DNA of 64,000 nucleotides, taken from positions 744,001-808,000 of the forward strand of contig NZ_BLBC01000005.1 of NCBI RefSeq assembly GCF_009684755.1, in the 5' to 3' direction. The stretch is from Capnocytophaga felis (GTDB taxonomy: Bacteria; Bacteroidota; Bacteroidia; Flavobacteriales; Flavobacteriaceae). The translations under genes and the position numbers were made by a program. The notes beneath the pieces were generated by a model, which made no database searches, was not told the origin of the DNA, and saw only the letters and a program-made list of their open reading frames with translations. This document shows positions 17,619-30,180 of this stretch, piece by piece. The first letter of the stretch is position 1; every line of letters starts with the position of its first letter.

Positions 17619-18389
17619 ATGCAGATTTTCACAGAAAATTATAAAGTACGAAGCACACAAATCAATTTAAACAATCAATTGGGATTGTACGGAGTTTTAG
17701 GAATGTTGCAAGATATTGCAGCAGAACACGCCTCACATTTAGGATTCGGCTACAAGGAATTAATACAAAAAGGATTTTTTTGGGCTTTAATTCAGCAGAA
17801 ATTGAAAATGTTTGAGTATCCCAAATGGAACGAACAAGTTACAATCAAAACGTGGTCATTGCCCGTGCAAGGTGTGTATGCCTTTCGTGAATTTGAACTT
17901 TTTCACAATGAGAAAAAGATTGGCGAATGCTCAAGCACTTGGATAACACTTGATATAAAATCACGAAAACCGATTGATATTTCTGATAATCAGCATATTT
18001 TTATGCCCCGAACTGATGGCGGATTGAATTTTAAAACCGAAAGAGTTATGTTGCCTTCATCAATGAACTTGGCATCGAAATTCAAAGTAAAAGCAAGCGA
18101 TTTGGATGTTAATGCGCACGTAAATAACATTAAGTACACGCAATGGGCTTTGGATATGATTCCGCTTGAAGAACATAAAAATTTCATTATTAAGGAATAC
18201 GACATCAATTTCCTGTCCGAAACCTTTTTTAATGATGAAATGGAAGGTTACGTAAGTGAACATAAATTCATTGATGAAAATCAGAAGAAAGTAGAATCGT
18301 ACTTCTATGCACAGAAAACAGGGGCAAACAAACCTGCATTCATCTCAAAATGGATTGCCGAAAGACTTCCTCAAAGACATAATTTTTAA
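17619..18389 (+). CDS. Acyl-ACP thioesterase
   Basis: A 256-residue protein with two hotdog domains. The first has NNQLGLYGVLGMLQDIAAEH and FFWALIQQKLKM, the second the catalytic region DLDVNAHVNNIKYTQW near residues 160-175. This closely resembles the DLDxNxHVNN motif of plant FatA and bacterial homologues, where Asn and His are catalytic. It releases free fatty acids from acyl carrier protein in the cytoplasm. It is likely monocistronic, with a -7 box at 17579 and a hairpin terminator at 18509-18547. Confidence 0.92.
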   Translation: MQIFTENYKVRSTQINLNNQLGLYGVLGMLQDIAAEHASHLGFGYKELIQKGFFWALIQQKLKMFEYPKWNEQVTIKTWSLPVQGVYAFREFELFHNEKKIGECSSTWITLDIKSRKPIDISDNQHIFMPRTDGGLNFKTERVMLPSSMNLASKFKVKASDLDVNAHVNNIKYTQWALDMIPLEEHKNFIIKEYDINFLSETFFNDEMEGYVSEHKFIDENQKKVESYFYAQKTGANKPAFISKWIAERLPQRHNF

Positions 18390-18508
18390 TCTTTTTCCAC
18401 TTTTCAAAACTTCTAAATTAAAATTAAAAACAGAAATTTCATAAAAATAAATCAGAAATCCTCTTCTATCAAAAAATATTTAAAATACTGTTATTTAAAT
18501 ACTTAATT

Positions 18509-18547
18509 AAAAATTTGATTCATATTTTTACAGAATCAAATTTTTTT
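18509..18547 (+). terminator. Hairpin terminator after thioesterase
   Basis: AAAAATTTGATTC (18509-18521) and GAATCAAATTTTT (18533-18545) form a perfect 13-bp stem with a trailing T run. Confidence 0.8.
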
Positions 18548-18556
18548 ACAAAATAA

Positions 18557-18591
18557 AACTAAAAAAATAGTTGAAAACTAAATTTTTAGTT
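18557..18591. promoter_or_regulatory. Two BlaI-type operator palindromes
   Basis: AACTAAAAAAATAGTT (18557-18572) and AACTAAATTTTTAGTT (18576-18591) are 16-bp sites with AACTA/TAGTT outer arms and 19 bases centre to centre. The second fills the spacer between the -33 and -7 boxes. BlaI/MecI repressors bind TACA/TGTA-type dyads at their own promoters, so these are strong operator candidates. Confidence 0.7.
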
Positions 18592-18600
18592 CTATATTTG
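18571..18600 (+). promoter_or_regulatory. Promoter of blaI-like gene
   Basis: TTG at 18571-18573 and TATATTTG at 18593-18600 have a 19-base spacer that is almost wholly occupied by a palindrome. Confidence 0.85.
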
Positions 18601-18634
18601 CATCATAAAATACAAACATCATATTATATAACTT

Positions 18635-18994
18635 ATGAAGACACTTACCAAAGCCGAAGAAGAGATTATGCAAGTACTGTGGCAATTGGGAAAAGGCACT
18701 GTAAATGAAATCATTGCACAATTGAACGACCCCAAACCTGCATATAATACCGTATCGACAGTGGTTCGGATATTGGAAAATAAAGGATTTGTTGACCACG
18801 AACCTCACGGCAGAGGATTCAGCTATTTCCCGATAATCGCCAAAGAAACTTACAGCCACAAATCGCTCAAAGCTTTGGCAGAAGGCTATTTTCAGGGCTC
18901 GTTCAAATCAATGCTTTCCTTTTTCGTGGAGAAAAAAGATATCGACCTGAAAGATGTGGAAGACCTGTTACAAAAACTTAAAAACGAAAAGTGA
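18635..18994 (+). CDS. BlaI/MecI/CopY-family repressor
   Basis: A 119-residue winged-helix repressor. It has LTKAEEEIMQVLWQLGKGTV, AYNTVSTVVRILENKGFVDH as the recognition helix and wing, and a C-terminal dimerisation helix region (KSLKALAEGYFQGSFKSM). BlaI proteins are cleaved or displaced when the partner M56 membrane protease senses its signal. That partner is encoded immediately downstream with a TGATG overlap. Two 16-bp palindromes in its promoter suggest autorepression. The regulon is unknown; in Bacteroidota such pairs often control envelope genes rather than a beta-lactamase. Confidence 0.95.
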   Translation: MKTLTKAEEEIMQVLWQLGKGTVNEIIAQLNDPKPAYNTVSTVVRILENKGFVDHEPHGRGFSYFPIIAKETYSHKSLKALAEGYFQGSFKSMLSFFVEKKDIDLKDVEDLLQKLKNEK

Positions 18995-19950
18995 TGGAAA
19001 CCTTTTTGATTTATTCGGTTAAAACGATGTTCGTACAGCTTTTATTTCTGTTGCTTTACGAAGTATTTTTCAAGAACGAACCTTATTTTAGGACAAATCG
19101 GCTTTTTTTGTTATCAGGAATTGTGTTTTCATTAGTATTGCCTTTTTTCCCTATTGCTTTGGCAACCGATAATTTTACGGCAGTTATCCGTTTGGAAGAA
19201 TTTATCGCTTATGCCGATGCTTCATCAGGAAATATAACAAAAACTTCCAAAACAAACGTTATCAATTGGTATGAATTGGTTTACGGCATCGGAGCGTTAT
19301 GCTTCGGATTGCTTTTTATCATAAAAATAATACGGTTGAACCGCCTATTGAACCGTTCACAACAGGTGGTTCTGAACGGAACTCGTATTTTCCTTTTAGA
19401 GGATTTGACCCAAGCCTTCACATTTATGAATAACATTTATGTGAGCAAAGAACAAGCGGAAGAATCTTGCGTTATTGAACACGAAAAAGTGCATCAAAAA
19501 CAATGGCACTCGCTTGATTTGTTGTTTTTGGAACTGATGAAGATTGTCTTTTGGTTTAATCCGTTGTTGTATTTCTATCAGAAACGATTGGTAGAAGCAC
19601 ACGAATTTGAAGCTGACAGGCAAACCTTCCCCAAGTTTCAAAACTATTATTATCAAACACTTATTAACCAAGCTTTGGGAACAAAGGCTGATTTACCTGC
19701 CAACTATTGGTTTGCTCCCAAACTTATCAAACGAAGACTGAGTATGTTACAACAAAAAGAAAAATCAACAAAAGGAATGTCAAAATACTTATTGGCAATC
19801 CCTGCATTGGCAGTTTCAGTGCTGATGCTTTCGGCAGGCAATGCCCCGCAAAACACTTTATCGGAAACGTTTCCAAAAATTTCTGTATCAAAAACTAATA
19901 ATACCTCACAAAATGCTTTACCTGAGGTACTTTCAAAAACTTCCGTTTAG
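18994..19950 (+). CDS. BlaR1-like M56 membrane metallopeptidase, truncated by a frameshift
   Basis: A 318-residue protein starting at ATG 18994, which overlaps the blaI stop (TGATG). It has membrane segments at about 5-22, 34-55 and 88-108, then the zinc site IEHEKVHQKQWHSLD with HEKVH at 163-167 and the later acidic region EAHEFEADRQ. A fourth membrane segment is KYLLAIPALAVSVLMLSAG near 263-281. The frame stops after LSKTSV. The next frame carries a TonB C-terminal domain directly continuing from here, so the ancestral protein was probably a longer M56-TonB fusion of the kind common in this phylum. The protease part is intact. Confidence 0.85.
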   Translation: METFLIYSVKTMFVQLLFLLLYEVFFKNEPYFRTNRLFLLSGIVFSLVLPFFPIALATDNFTAVIRLEEFIAYADASSGNITKTSKTNVINWYELVYGIGALCFGLLFIIKIIRLNRLLNRSQQVVLNGTRIFLLEDLTQAFTFMNNIYVSKEQAEESCVIEHEKVHQKQWHSLDLLFLELMKIVFWFNPLLYFYQKRLVEAHEFEADRQTFPKFQNYYYQTLINQALGTKADLPANYWFAPKLIKRRLSMLQQKEKSTKGMSKYLLAIPALAVSVLMLSAGNAPQNTLSETFPKISVSKTNNTSQNALPEVLSKTSV

Positions 19951-20125
19951 TATTAGAACAGACGGAAAAGTTTCTATAAAATCAATGAAGGGTGGTGAAA
20001 AAGTGCTTCAAGAAGAAGCAAAACGCCTCATAGAAACATTACCTCAGCTCATCCCCGGGAAACAAAAAGGTAAGAATGTTGCAGTAACATTCATTTACCC
20101 GATAAATTTTAAATTAACACGGTAA
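19938..20125 (+). pseudogene. Detached TonB C-terminal domain of the M56 protein
   Basis: In the +1 frame relative to the M56 gene the sequence reads FSIRTDGKVSIKSMKGGEKV, then ETLPQLIPGKQKGKNVAVTF and YPINFKL before a stop. This is the standard TonB C-terminal domain pattern (DGKV, WxPGKxxGKxVxVxF, P(I/V)xFxL). There is no start codon of its own in a sensible place. The junction reads TCC GTT TAG TAT, and moving one base forward at GTT gives TTT AGT ATT. A two-base loss, a one-base gain, a sequencing error or +1 ribosomal frameshifting are all possible. Confidence 0.75.
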
Positions 20126-20131
20126 AATTCT

Positions 20132-20170
20132 AACACAGCTCGAAAATAATGATTTCAAGCTGTGTTTTTT
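20132..20170 (+). terminator. Hairpin terminator
   Basis: AACACAGCT (20132-20140) pairs with AGCTGTGTT (20158-20166), followed by T. Confidence 0.85.
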
Positions 20171-20172
20171 CA

Positions 20173-20203
20173 TTGGAAACCGTCATTTTTTTCATTACCT
20201 TTG
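20173..20203 (+). promoter_or_regulatory. Promoter of beta-galactosidase gene
   Basis: TTG at 20173-20175 and TACCTTTG at 20196-20203, with a 20-base spacer, lie 30 bases before the start codon. Confidence 0.75.
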
Positions 20204-20230
20204 TCCGAATTGTTATTATTAATCGACTAA

Positions 20231-24244
<4,014 letters not shown>

Positions 24245-24263
24245 AGTTATTAAGAATTAAACT

Positions 24264-24296
24264 AAAAAACCTCAGAAAATTTCTGAGGTTTTTTTG
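24264..24296. terminator. Bidirectional terminator between convergent genes
   Basis: AAAAAACCTCAGAAA and TTTCTGAGGTTTTTT form a perfect inverted repeat with A and T runs on the two sides. Confidence 0.9.
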
Positions 24297-24326
24297 TCTT
24301 ATTTAGTGAAATAAAGAACTCTATCG

Positions 24327-24848
24327 TCAAGAAAAAGAAAAAGGAGGTGTGTTAGTAGTAGTAATCCTGATTTGCTTTTTTTCTTCTTCGCTTAAATGTT
24401 TTAAACGAATTTCTACACTTGTTTCTATGAAATTTGAAATGATAAATTCAATATAGACATCATTGTTAAAGGAATTTAAATTCACTTTTTTAGGTGTTTT
24501 TACTTCAATGTTATGACGATTAAGTATCAGTTTGTTGTCGTTAGATAGAAATAGGACGGTTTTATAAGATTTATATTTTCCGATTTTAAAATATCCAGCT
24601 ATAACCAAAGCATTTTCGTAAAAATACAAATCAGCAAGTCTGAAACGATATTTATGCTGACCTCTTCCTGCCCCTCTACTACTTATGAATGTTTCGCATT
24701 TTACCGAATAAAGAGTATAATTTAGTTTTAAGCCCAAGTCTTTTATTTTGTTTAGTTTTTTTCTTGCCGTTCTGTCATATATAGCATTTTGAATCCAATA
24801 CACAGCTATAAATAACAGAATAAAAAGAATAGGATATATAAAATTCAT
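24327..24848 (-). CDS. Single-pass membrane protein of unknown function
   Basis: A 173-residue protein with one N-terminal membrane helix (MNFIYPILFILLFIAVYWIQ), followed by basic residues and a domain of mixed strands (YKTVLFLSNDNKLILNRHNI, VNLNSFNNDVYIEFIISNFI) that probably lies in the cytoplasm. I do not recognise the family. It is convergent with the beta-galactosidase gene and stands alone. The gap of about 190 bases to the next gene upstream shows no obvious motif. Confidence 0.6.
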   Translation of the reverse strand: MNFIYPILFILLFIAVYWIQNAIYDRTARKKLNKIKDLGLKLNYTLYSVKCETFISSRGAGRGQHKYRFRLADLYFYENALVIAGYFKIGKYKSYKTVLFLSNDNKLILNRHNIEVKTPKKVNLNSFNNDVYIEFIISNFIETSVEIRLKHLSEEEKKQIRITTTNTPPFSFS

Positions 24849-25039
24849 TTTTAATGATACTTTTTTAAGTATTTGTTATTTAATGGCTTATATCATTTTT
24901 TATTTGAAGAGGAGCAAAAACAACTATAAGGAAAGGGATAGAGGTGTTTTCATATTTTACTTGCTCAAAAGTTATCGGGAATACTAAAATTACTCTAACA
25001 TATTGATATAAATTAACTTATTAAGTAAAACTTTGTTAA

Positions 25040-25774
25040 TCAAAGTGATTTTAGTTTTTCGATAATTTTTATAAATTCATCTCCTTCTCCAATTTTCTTT
25101 TCTTTTTCGTCAATAAAATTATATGGAATTCCTCCTTCTACATATTGTAAAACACCATTTTTGTCCAAAAATAAATTTAGAGGAAACGACTTTATTCCTA
25201 ATTGGTTTATTAAATCTTTAGCATCAATTAAATGTTCAAAATCAAAAGAGTGTGATTTTAGGAAATTTTCGACGGTTTCTTTCTTCTCATAGGTAACTGC
25301 TATAAAGTTAAAATCATTTTTGTATTTCTCCTTGATTTTGTTTAAAACAGGCATTTCGTCGATACAAGGAGTACATTTGGTAAACCAAAAATTTATCATT
25401 GTAGGTTTTCCTTTTAGTTGCTCCGAATTGAATTTTACGCCATTCAAGGTGTTCAAACTGAATTTAGGAAGTTCTTTATTTTTATGTTCGGAAAGAGGTT
25501 CTGATTTAAAAAGTTCGTTCTGTTCTTTACCACACATATCAAATGAGACCATGACGATGGTTGAATCTTCTTTTATCAGTGTTTCCTTTACTACTAAGCT
25601 AGCGTTCATTTTTCTGCTAAATGCTTTTGTCATCTTATCTTCCAAAATGGAAATAACTTCTTTTAACTCGGTTTCGGTCAGCCTATTTTTTCCGTCCGTA
25701 CTATAGTATTTAGTTTGAGAATAGGAAACTACTGAAACAAAAAGAAGAATTAATAATGATGTTAATTTTTTCAT
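25040..25774 (-). CDS. TlpA-like thiol-disulfide oxidoreductase
   Basis: A 244-residue exported protein with signal peptide MKKLTSLLILLFVSVVSYSQ, a 70-residue linker region, and a thioredoxin domain from about 105. The active site is FTKCTPCIDEMPVLNKI with a CTPC redox pair, preceded by LKGKPTMINFW. It closes with the cis-Pro region GIKSFPLNLFLDKNG. This is the TlpA/ResA group that reduces disulfides in the periplasm, for example on cytochrome c or exported proteins. It is not in an obvious operon; the gap to the GH3-like gene is about 170 bases. Confidence 0.9.
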   Translation of the reverse strand: MKKLTSLLILLFVSVVSYSQTKYYSTDGKNRLTETELKEVISILEDKMTKAFSRKMNASLVVKETLIKEDSTIVMVSFDMCGKEQNELFKSEPLSEHKNKELPKFSLNTLNGVKFNSEQLKGKPTMINFWFTKCTPCIDEMPVLNKIKEKYKNDFNFIAVTYEKKETVENFLKSHSFDFEHLIDAKDLINQLGIKSFPLNLFLDKNGVLQYVEGGIPYNFIDEKEKKIGEGDEFIKIIEKLKSL

Positions 25775-25945
25775 TACTCCTGAATATTTTATGATTGGTC
25801 TTCATACTTTATCATTATTACTAATTACTATTTAAGAATTTATTAAATTCAAAATCAGAATAATAGATATTTACAGAGCGAAGATAAAGATATTTTTTTT
25901 AAGAAACAAACTATAAGCTATTTTTTGAAATTACAACATCACTCT

Positions 25946-27442
25946 TCATTGCTGCTCTAATTTCAATTTTTCCACGATTTTGCGGTCGTTGGCAAGGCGT
26001 TGTACTTTGTTTTGTCCGCCGAGTTTTCCTAACGATTTCATATAGTCAGAAAACCCACCTTTAGCAACTTTAGTGATTTTTAGCGGTTGCAATACTTTTC
26101 CCTGAATCAAATCATAATAATATGAATTTTGCTCTTGCATCAGTGTATCAATTTTTAAAGCAAAAGCTTTTAAATCAGTAGGTTCGTTTTCAAATTCGAT
26201 AAACCACTCGTGGTAAGGCAATTCATTTTGAGCGGGATTCACCTGCGGAGCAACGGTAAACTCGGTAATACGAGCGTCCGTTCCCTCAATGGCTTGCCGT
26301 AGGGCTTCTTCTACTTCCTTGGCAATGACGTGTTCGCCAAAAGCCGAAATAAAATGTTTTATACGCCCCGAAACCACTACACGATACGGCTTGGTCGAAG
26401 TAAATTGCACCGTATCGCCAATATTGTACGCCCACAAACCTGCATTGGTGGAAATAATCATCGCGTAATTTACCCCGATTTCTACATCTTTGATAGTAAG
26501 CCTTTTCGGATTTTCTGAAAAGAAATCATCTGCTTTGATAAATTCATAAAAAATGCCCGAATTGAGCAGTAAAAGCATTCCTTTTTCGGTTTGACTATCT
26601 TGATAAGCGAAAAATCCTTCCGAAGCCGGAAAAAGTTCAATACTATCTACCTTTCTACCAATAAGATGCTCAAATTTTTGTCGGTAAGGCTCATAGTTTA
26701 CACCTCCGTAGATGAACAAATGGAAGTTTTTAAACAAATCGCCCACACTCTTGCCCGATTTCTCTCGAAGTTTCTCGAAATACATCTGCACCCACGACGG
26801 AATGCCGCTGATAACCGTCATATCTTCCTTTAGGGTTTCTTCAACGATGGCATCGACTTTGGTTTCCCAATCATCGATGCAATTGGTTTGCCACGACGGC
26901 ATTCGGTTTTTTTGCAGATATTTGGGTACGTAATGTGCTGAAATTCCGGATAACCGACCAATTTTGATGCCGTTTTTTTCTTCTAAAATGGGGCTTCCTT
27001 GCAAGAAAATCATTTTTCCGTTAACAAAATCGGCTTTTTGCGTTTCGTGAATGTAGCATAAAATCGAATCACGGGCAGCTTCAATATGATAAGGCATTGA
27101 TTCTTTGGTGATTGGGATATATTTTGCTCCGCTGGTAGTCCCTGAAGTTTTGGCAAAATAAATCGGTTTAGCTTGCCAAAGTATGTTCTCTTCTCCCGCT
27201 ACAACTCGCTCAATATAAGGCTTTAATGCTTCATAATCACGAACGGGAACGTTTTTAACAAAATCGGAATGTGAGGTAATATGCTGAAAATGATGGTCTT
27301 TCCCGAATTGGGTGTTTTGGGCTTTTTTGATAAGTTCTTGAAATACTTTTTCTTGTGTTTCGATGGGATGATTTGCCCATCGGTCGATTTTTTTCCTTAC
27401 CGAAGCAGCGAATATTTTGGCTAAAAACGATTTTAGTGACAT
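25946..27442 (-). CDS. GH3-family acyl-adenylate-forming enzyme
   Basis: A 498-residue protein of the GH3 auxin-responsive-promoter family. It shows VPVRDYEALKPYIERVVAGE, the ATP-binding loop YFAKTSGTTSGAKYIPIT near 93-110, YGGVNYEPYRQKF, and a C-terminal subdomain with FISAFGEHVIAKEVEEAL. GH3 proteins adenylate a carboxylic acid and join it to an amine, best known in plants. Bacteroidota carry homologues of unknown substrate. The gene is 42 bases upstream of the M23 peptidase gene and probably co-transcribed with it. Function beyond the family is not inferred. Confidence 0.88.
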   Translation of the reverse strand: MSLKSFLAKIFAASVRKKIDRWANHPIETQEKVFQELIKKAQNTQFGKDHHFQHITSHSDFVKNVPVRDYEALKPYIERVVAGEENILWQAKPIYFAKTSGTTSGAKYIPITKESMPYHIEAARDSILCYIHETQKADFVNGKMIFLQGSPILEEKNGIKIGRLSGISAHYVPKYLQKNRMPSWQTNCIDDWETKVDAIVEETLKEDMTVISGIPSWVQMYFEKLREKSGKSVGDLFKNFHLFIYGGVNYEPYRQKFEHLIGRKVDSIELFPASEGFFAYQDSQTEKGMLLLLNSGIFYEFIKADDFFSENPKRLTIKDVEIGVNYAMIISTNAGLWAYNIGDTVQFTSTKPYRVVVSGRIKHFISAFGEHVIAKEVEEALRQAIEGTDARITEFTVAPQVNPAQNELPYHEWFIEFENEPTDLKAFALKIDTLMQEQNSYYYDLIQGKVLQPLKITKVAKGGFSDYMKSLGKLGGQNKVQRLANDRKIVEKLKLEQQ

Positions 27443-27484
27443 AATTTTAAAGTTGGAAGAACTTGATTCCTAATTTTCAGCAAA

Positions 27485-28366
27485 TTATTTAAACTCAATA
27501 TAACTTTTTGGGTTCATCGGGTAGCCGTTGCTCCAAAGTTCAAAATGAAGATGTGCCCCAGTGGAAAGCTCTCCCGTGTTACCAACTGTTGCGATAACCT
27601 CACCTGCTCGCACTTGGTCGCCTTGTTGCTTCACCATTGAAGCATTATGTTTGTAAACGGATACCAAATTCTCCTTATGTTCAATGATGATAACGTTACC
27701 TGTGGCTATTGTCCATTCGGCGAAAATAACCGTTCCGTCAGCAACCGATTTCACGGCTGTTCCTTCAGGAGCCACAATATCAATACCATAATGACGCGTT
27801 TGCGGACGATACTCATTAGAAATCACTCCTGAAACGGGCGGAAACAACAAAATTTCTTTATTCTGATAAAGTGCTTTCTCAAAAACATTATAACGGTCTT
27901 CCTCAGCAACTTCCTGACGTAATAAAGAATCTTGCTTATTCGGGCTTAAATCAATGGATTTCGGGTCAAATTTATAAGCCTCATAAAGAGAATCTTTTTT
28001 GATTTGTTCGTGATGAATATCGCCCGTAAGTACTTTTTTGATTGAAGTTAAATACATTTCGTTTTTCTTCATTTCATTTTCAAGCGAATCCAGCTTAAAT
28101 ACCAAATTAATGGTTTCTTGCTTGTTTTTCACTTCTGAAAATCCTAAAATGTACTGTTTCAGAGGAGTATAAATAATCAGTAACGTAGTGAGAATAATTA
28201 CCAGCAATGAAAAAAGTGAGCCTACCACGAAGATATTAAGCCGACTCAAACGCATAGAAGCCTTTTCCTCAAAGGTTTCTTCATCCATAAACACTAAACG
28301 ATATTTGCTCAGTAATTTACGCTTGATGTACTGTTTTTTGGTTTCCTTCGCTGAACTCATTTCCAA
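27485..28366 (-). CDS. M23 family peptidoglycan endopeptidase
   Basis: A 293-residue bitopic protein. A cytoplasmic tail of about 45 residues precedes a membrane helix (VGSLFSLLVIILTTLLIIYT), then a periplasmic coiled segment and an LytM domain. The zinc ligands are visible in HYGIDIVAPEGT and HLHFELWSNG, with a GNTGELSTGAHLHFE stretch typical of active M23 enzymes. It would cut peptide cross-links in the cell wall during growth or division. A second ATG lies two codons inside. The DNA upstream toward the nifU-like gene is short, about 90 bases. Confidence 0.92.
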   Translation of the reverse strand: MEMSSAKETKKQYIKRKLLSKYRLVFMDEETFEEKASMRLSRLNIFVVGSLFSLLVIILTTLLIIYTPLKQYILGFSEVKNKQETINLVFKLDSLENEMKKNEMYLTSIKKVLTGDIHHEQIKKDSLYEAYKFDPKSIDLSPNKQDSLLRQEVAEEDRYNVFEKALYQNKEILLFPPVSGVISNEYRPQTRHYGIDIVAPEGTAVKSVADGTVIFAEWTIATGNVIIIEHKENLVSVYKHNASMVKQQGDQVRAGEVIATVGNTGELSTGAHLHFELWSNGYPMNPKSYIEFK

Positions 28367-28456
28367 GGATTTTTTAGATGTGTTTACATATCAAAAATCA
28401 AAAGTTAGAAAACTGAAAAATAAACTTTCAGAATACTAACTTTTGAATAATAAAAA

Positions 28457-28705
28457 CTACGCAATGTTTATAACTTGTTCAATTTGTGGAACGTATTTTT
28501 TTATAGTCATCTCAACGCCACTTTTTAAGGTAAGTTGATTTACACTACAACCGATACAATTTCCTTCCAATTTCACTTTTACAATTTTATCGTCCTCAAT
28601 ATCAACTAAGGTAATATCTCCCCCATCGCTTTGTAAAAACGGTCGGATTTCATCTAAGGCTTTTAAAACGTTTTCTCTTACAGTCTCTGATGTCATCATT
28701 TCCAA
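28457..28705 (-). CDS. NifU C-terminal domain Fe-S scaffold protein
   Basis: An 82-residue protein that is entirely a NifU-like C-terminal domain, with ALDEIRPFLQSDGGDITLVD and the cluster-binding CxxC in GNCIGCSVNQLTLKSG. Such proteins assemble or carry a [4Fe-4S] cluster. It is 14 bases downstream of the Mrp-like gene on the same strand, a pairing that is common in Flavobacteriia and supports a joint role in Fe-S delivery. Confidence 0.95.
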   Translation of the reverse strand: MEMMTSETVRENVLKALDEIRPFLQSDGGDITLVDIEDDKIVKVKLEGNCIGCSVNQLTLKSGVEMTIKKYVPQIEQVINIA

Positions 28706-28719
28706 ATTATTTTATACTA

Positions 28720-29847
28720 TTACTTTTTGCTACTGCACCCTGCCATTGTTGTAATTTTGATGGCTTCGGAAGGTGGCAGACTTTTATTGCGTTCTGCCAC
28801 GCTTTGTACTACATTTCTGGCAAGTTGTACAAAGGCTTCGGCTTGTGGCGTATTTTCCTGCAATGCTGCAGGTCTGCCCACATCACCCGATTCGCGTATA
28901 CTTTGCACCAACGGAATTTCTCCCAAGAAAGGTACATTCAAATCCTCTGAAAGATGCTTTGCACCTTCTTTTCCAAAGATGTAATATTTATTATTTGGCA
29001 ACTCTTCAGGAGTGAAATACGCCATATTTTCTACAATTCCTAAAACGGGAACATTGATGGTTTCCTGCTGAAACATTGCTACTCCTTTTTGAGCATCGGC
29101 AAGAGCTATTTTTTGCGGAGTACTAACCACCACCGCTCCTGTAACAGGCATTGCTTGCATAATACTCAGGTGAATATCACCCGTTCCCGGAGGCAAATCT
29201 AACAATAAAAAGTCCAATTCACCCCAATCGGCATCAAAAATCATTTGGTTTAACGCCTTTGCTGCCATTGGTCCTCGCCAAATTACAGCCTGATTCGGGT
29301 TTGTAAAAAAACCTATTGAAAGTACTTTTACGCCGTAATTTTCAATCGGTTTCATTTTTGATTTTCCATCTACGTTTACCGAAATTGGTTTTTCATCGGC
29401 AACATCGAACATTATGGGCATTGAAGGACCATAAATATCAGCGTCTAACAAACCAACACTAAATCCCATTTTTGCCAATGAAACTGCTAAGTTTGCCGTA
29501 ACGGTTGATTTTCCAACGCCACCTTTTCCTGAAGCCACCGCAACGATATTTTTAATTCCCGGAATGGGTTTGCCTTTTATTTCAGGACGCTCGGGAGCAA
29601 TCACTTTTACATTGACGAACACTTTGGCTTTTTCGTGAACTTCGTTGTGAATTGCTTTCATAATTTCAACCTCAGTACGTTTTTTGGCTTGTAAACTTGG
29701 ATTGTTAATTACCACATCTACAACTACTTCATCACCAAAAACAACAATATTTTGTACAGCTCCGCTATCAGCCATATTTTTTCCTTCGCCCGGAACTGTA
29801 ATTTTGCGTAATGCTTCTAAAACGCTTTTCTTCTCAATCTTTTGCAT
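28720..29847 (-). CDS. Mrp/ApbC-family Fe-S cluster carrier ATPase
   Basis: A 375-residue P-loop protein. An N-terminal MIP18/FeS-assembly domain (SVLEALRKITVPGEGKNM, about 1-90) is followed by the deviant Walker A ASGKGGVGKST near residue 105 and FLLLDLPPGTGDIHLSIM for Walker B. A Cys is kept near the C-terminal end (MAGCSSKK). These ATPases carry [4Fe-4S] clusters to targets in the cytoplasm. I choose the ATG at 29847 because homologues begin close to it; another ATG is in frame at 29862. A TATATTTG box lies on this strand at 29939-29932. Confidence 0.94.
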   Translation of the reverse strand: MQKIEKKSVLEALRKITVPGEGKNMADSGAVQNIVVFGDEVVVDVVINNPSLQAKKRTEVEIMKAIHNEVHEKAKVFVNVKVIAPERPEIKGKPIPGIKNIVAVASGKGGVGKSTVTANLAVSLAKMGFSVGLLDADIYGPSMPIMFDVADEKPISVNVDGKSKMKPIENYGVKVLSIGFFTNPNQAVIWRGPMAAKALNQMIFDADWGELDFLLLDLPPGTGDIHLSIMQAMPVTGAVVVSTPQKIALADAQKGVAMFQQETINVPVLGIVENMAYFTPEELPNNKYYIFGKEGAKHLSEDLNVPFLGEIPLVQSIRESGDVGRPAALQENTPQAEAFVQLARNVVQSVAERNKSLPPSEAIKITTMAGCSSKK

Positions 29848-29862
29848 ATTATTTATAATCAT

Positions 29863-30180
29863 TTACTACGGATAAAACCTCAACACAAATAAGAAATTAA
29901 ACACTAAATTGAGGATAAATTATCCATTTCGCAAATATACAATCTTATTTTGAAAAGCTAAAAATAATGGATTTTTTTTAGAAAGAATAATTGAAGTAAT
30001 TTGCGTATCATCAAAAATCAATTCAACATAGTGAATGCGATGAGTTTCTTTTAAAATATAAAAAGTTACAGTAATTTTGTATTTTCAAAGCATTGATAAT
30101 GTATTTTTTATCTTTCAGAAAAATAAGAGAAATTTTCGTTATTTCAACTTAGCAACTAACAAGCTGAAGCATTTTAAAAC
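29863..30180. other. Gene-free AT-rich intergenic stretch
   Basis: About 320 bases between the mrp-like gene and the MFS gene, both on the minus strand. I see one -7 box (TATATTTG at 29939-29932, minus) that fits the mrp-nifU operon. No coding frame, structured RNA or repeat stands out. Confidence 0.5.

Noticed and set aside
18635-20125. Beta-lactam resistance operon
   Set aside because: BlaI and M56 proteins are present, but no beta-lactamase or penicillin-binding protein is linked, so resistance is not inferred.
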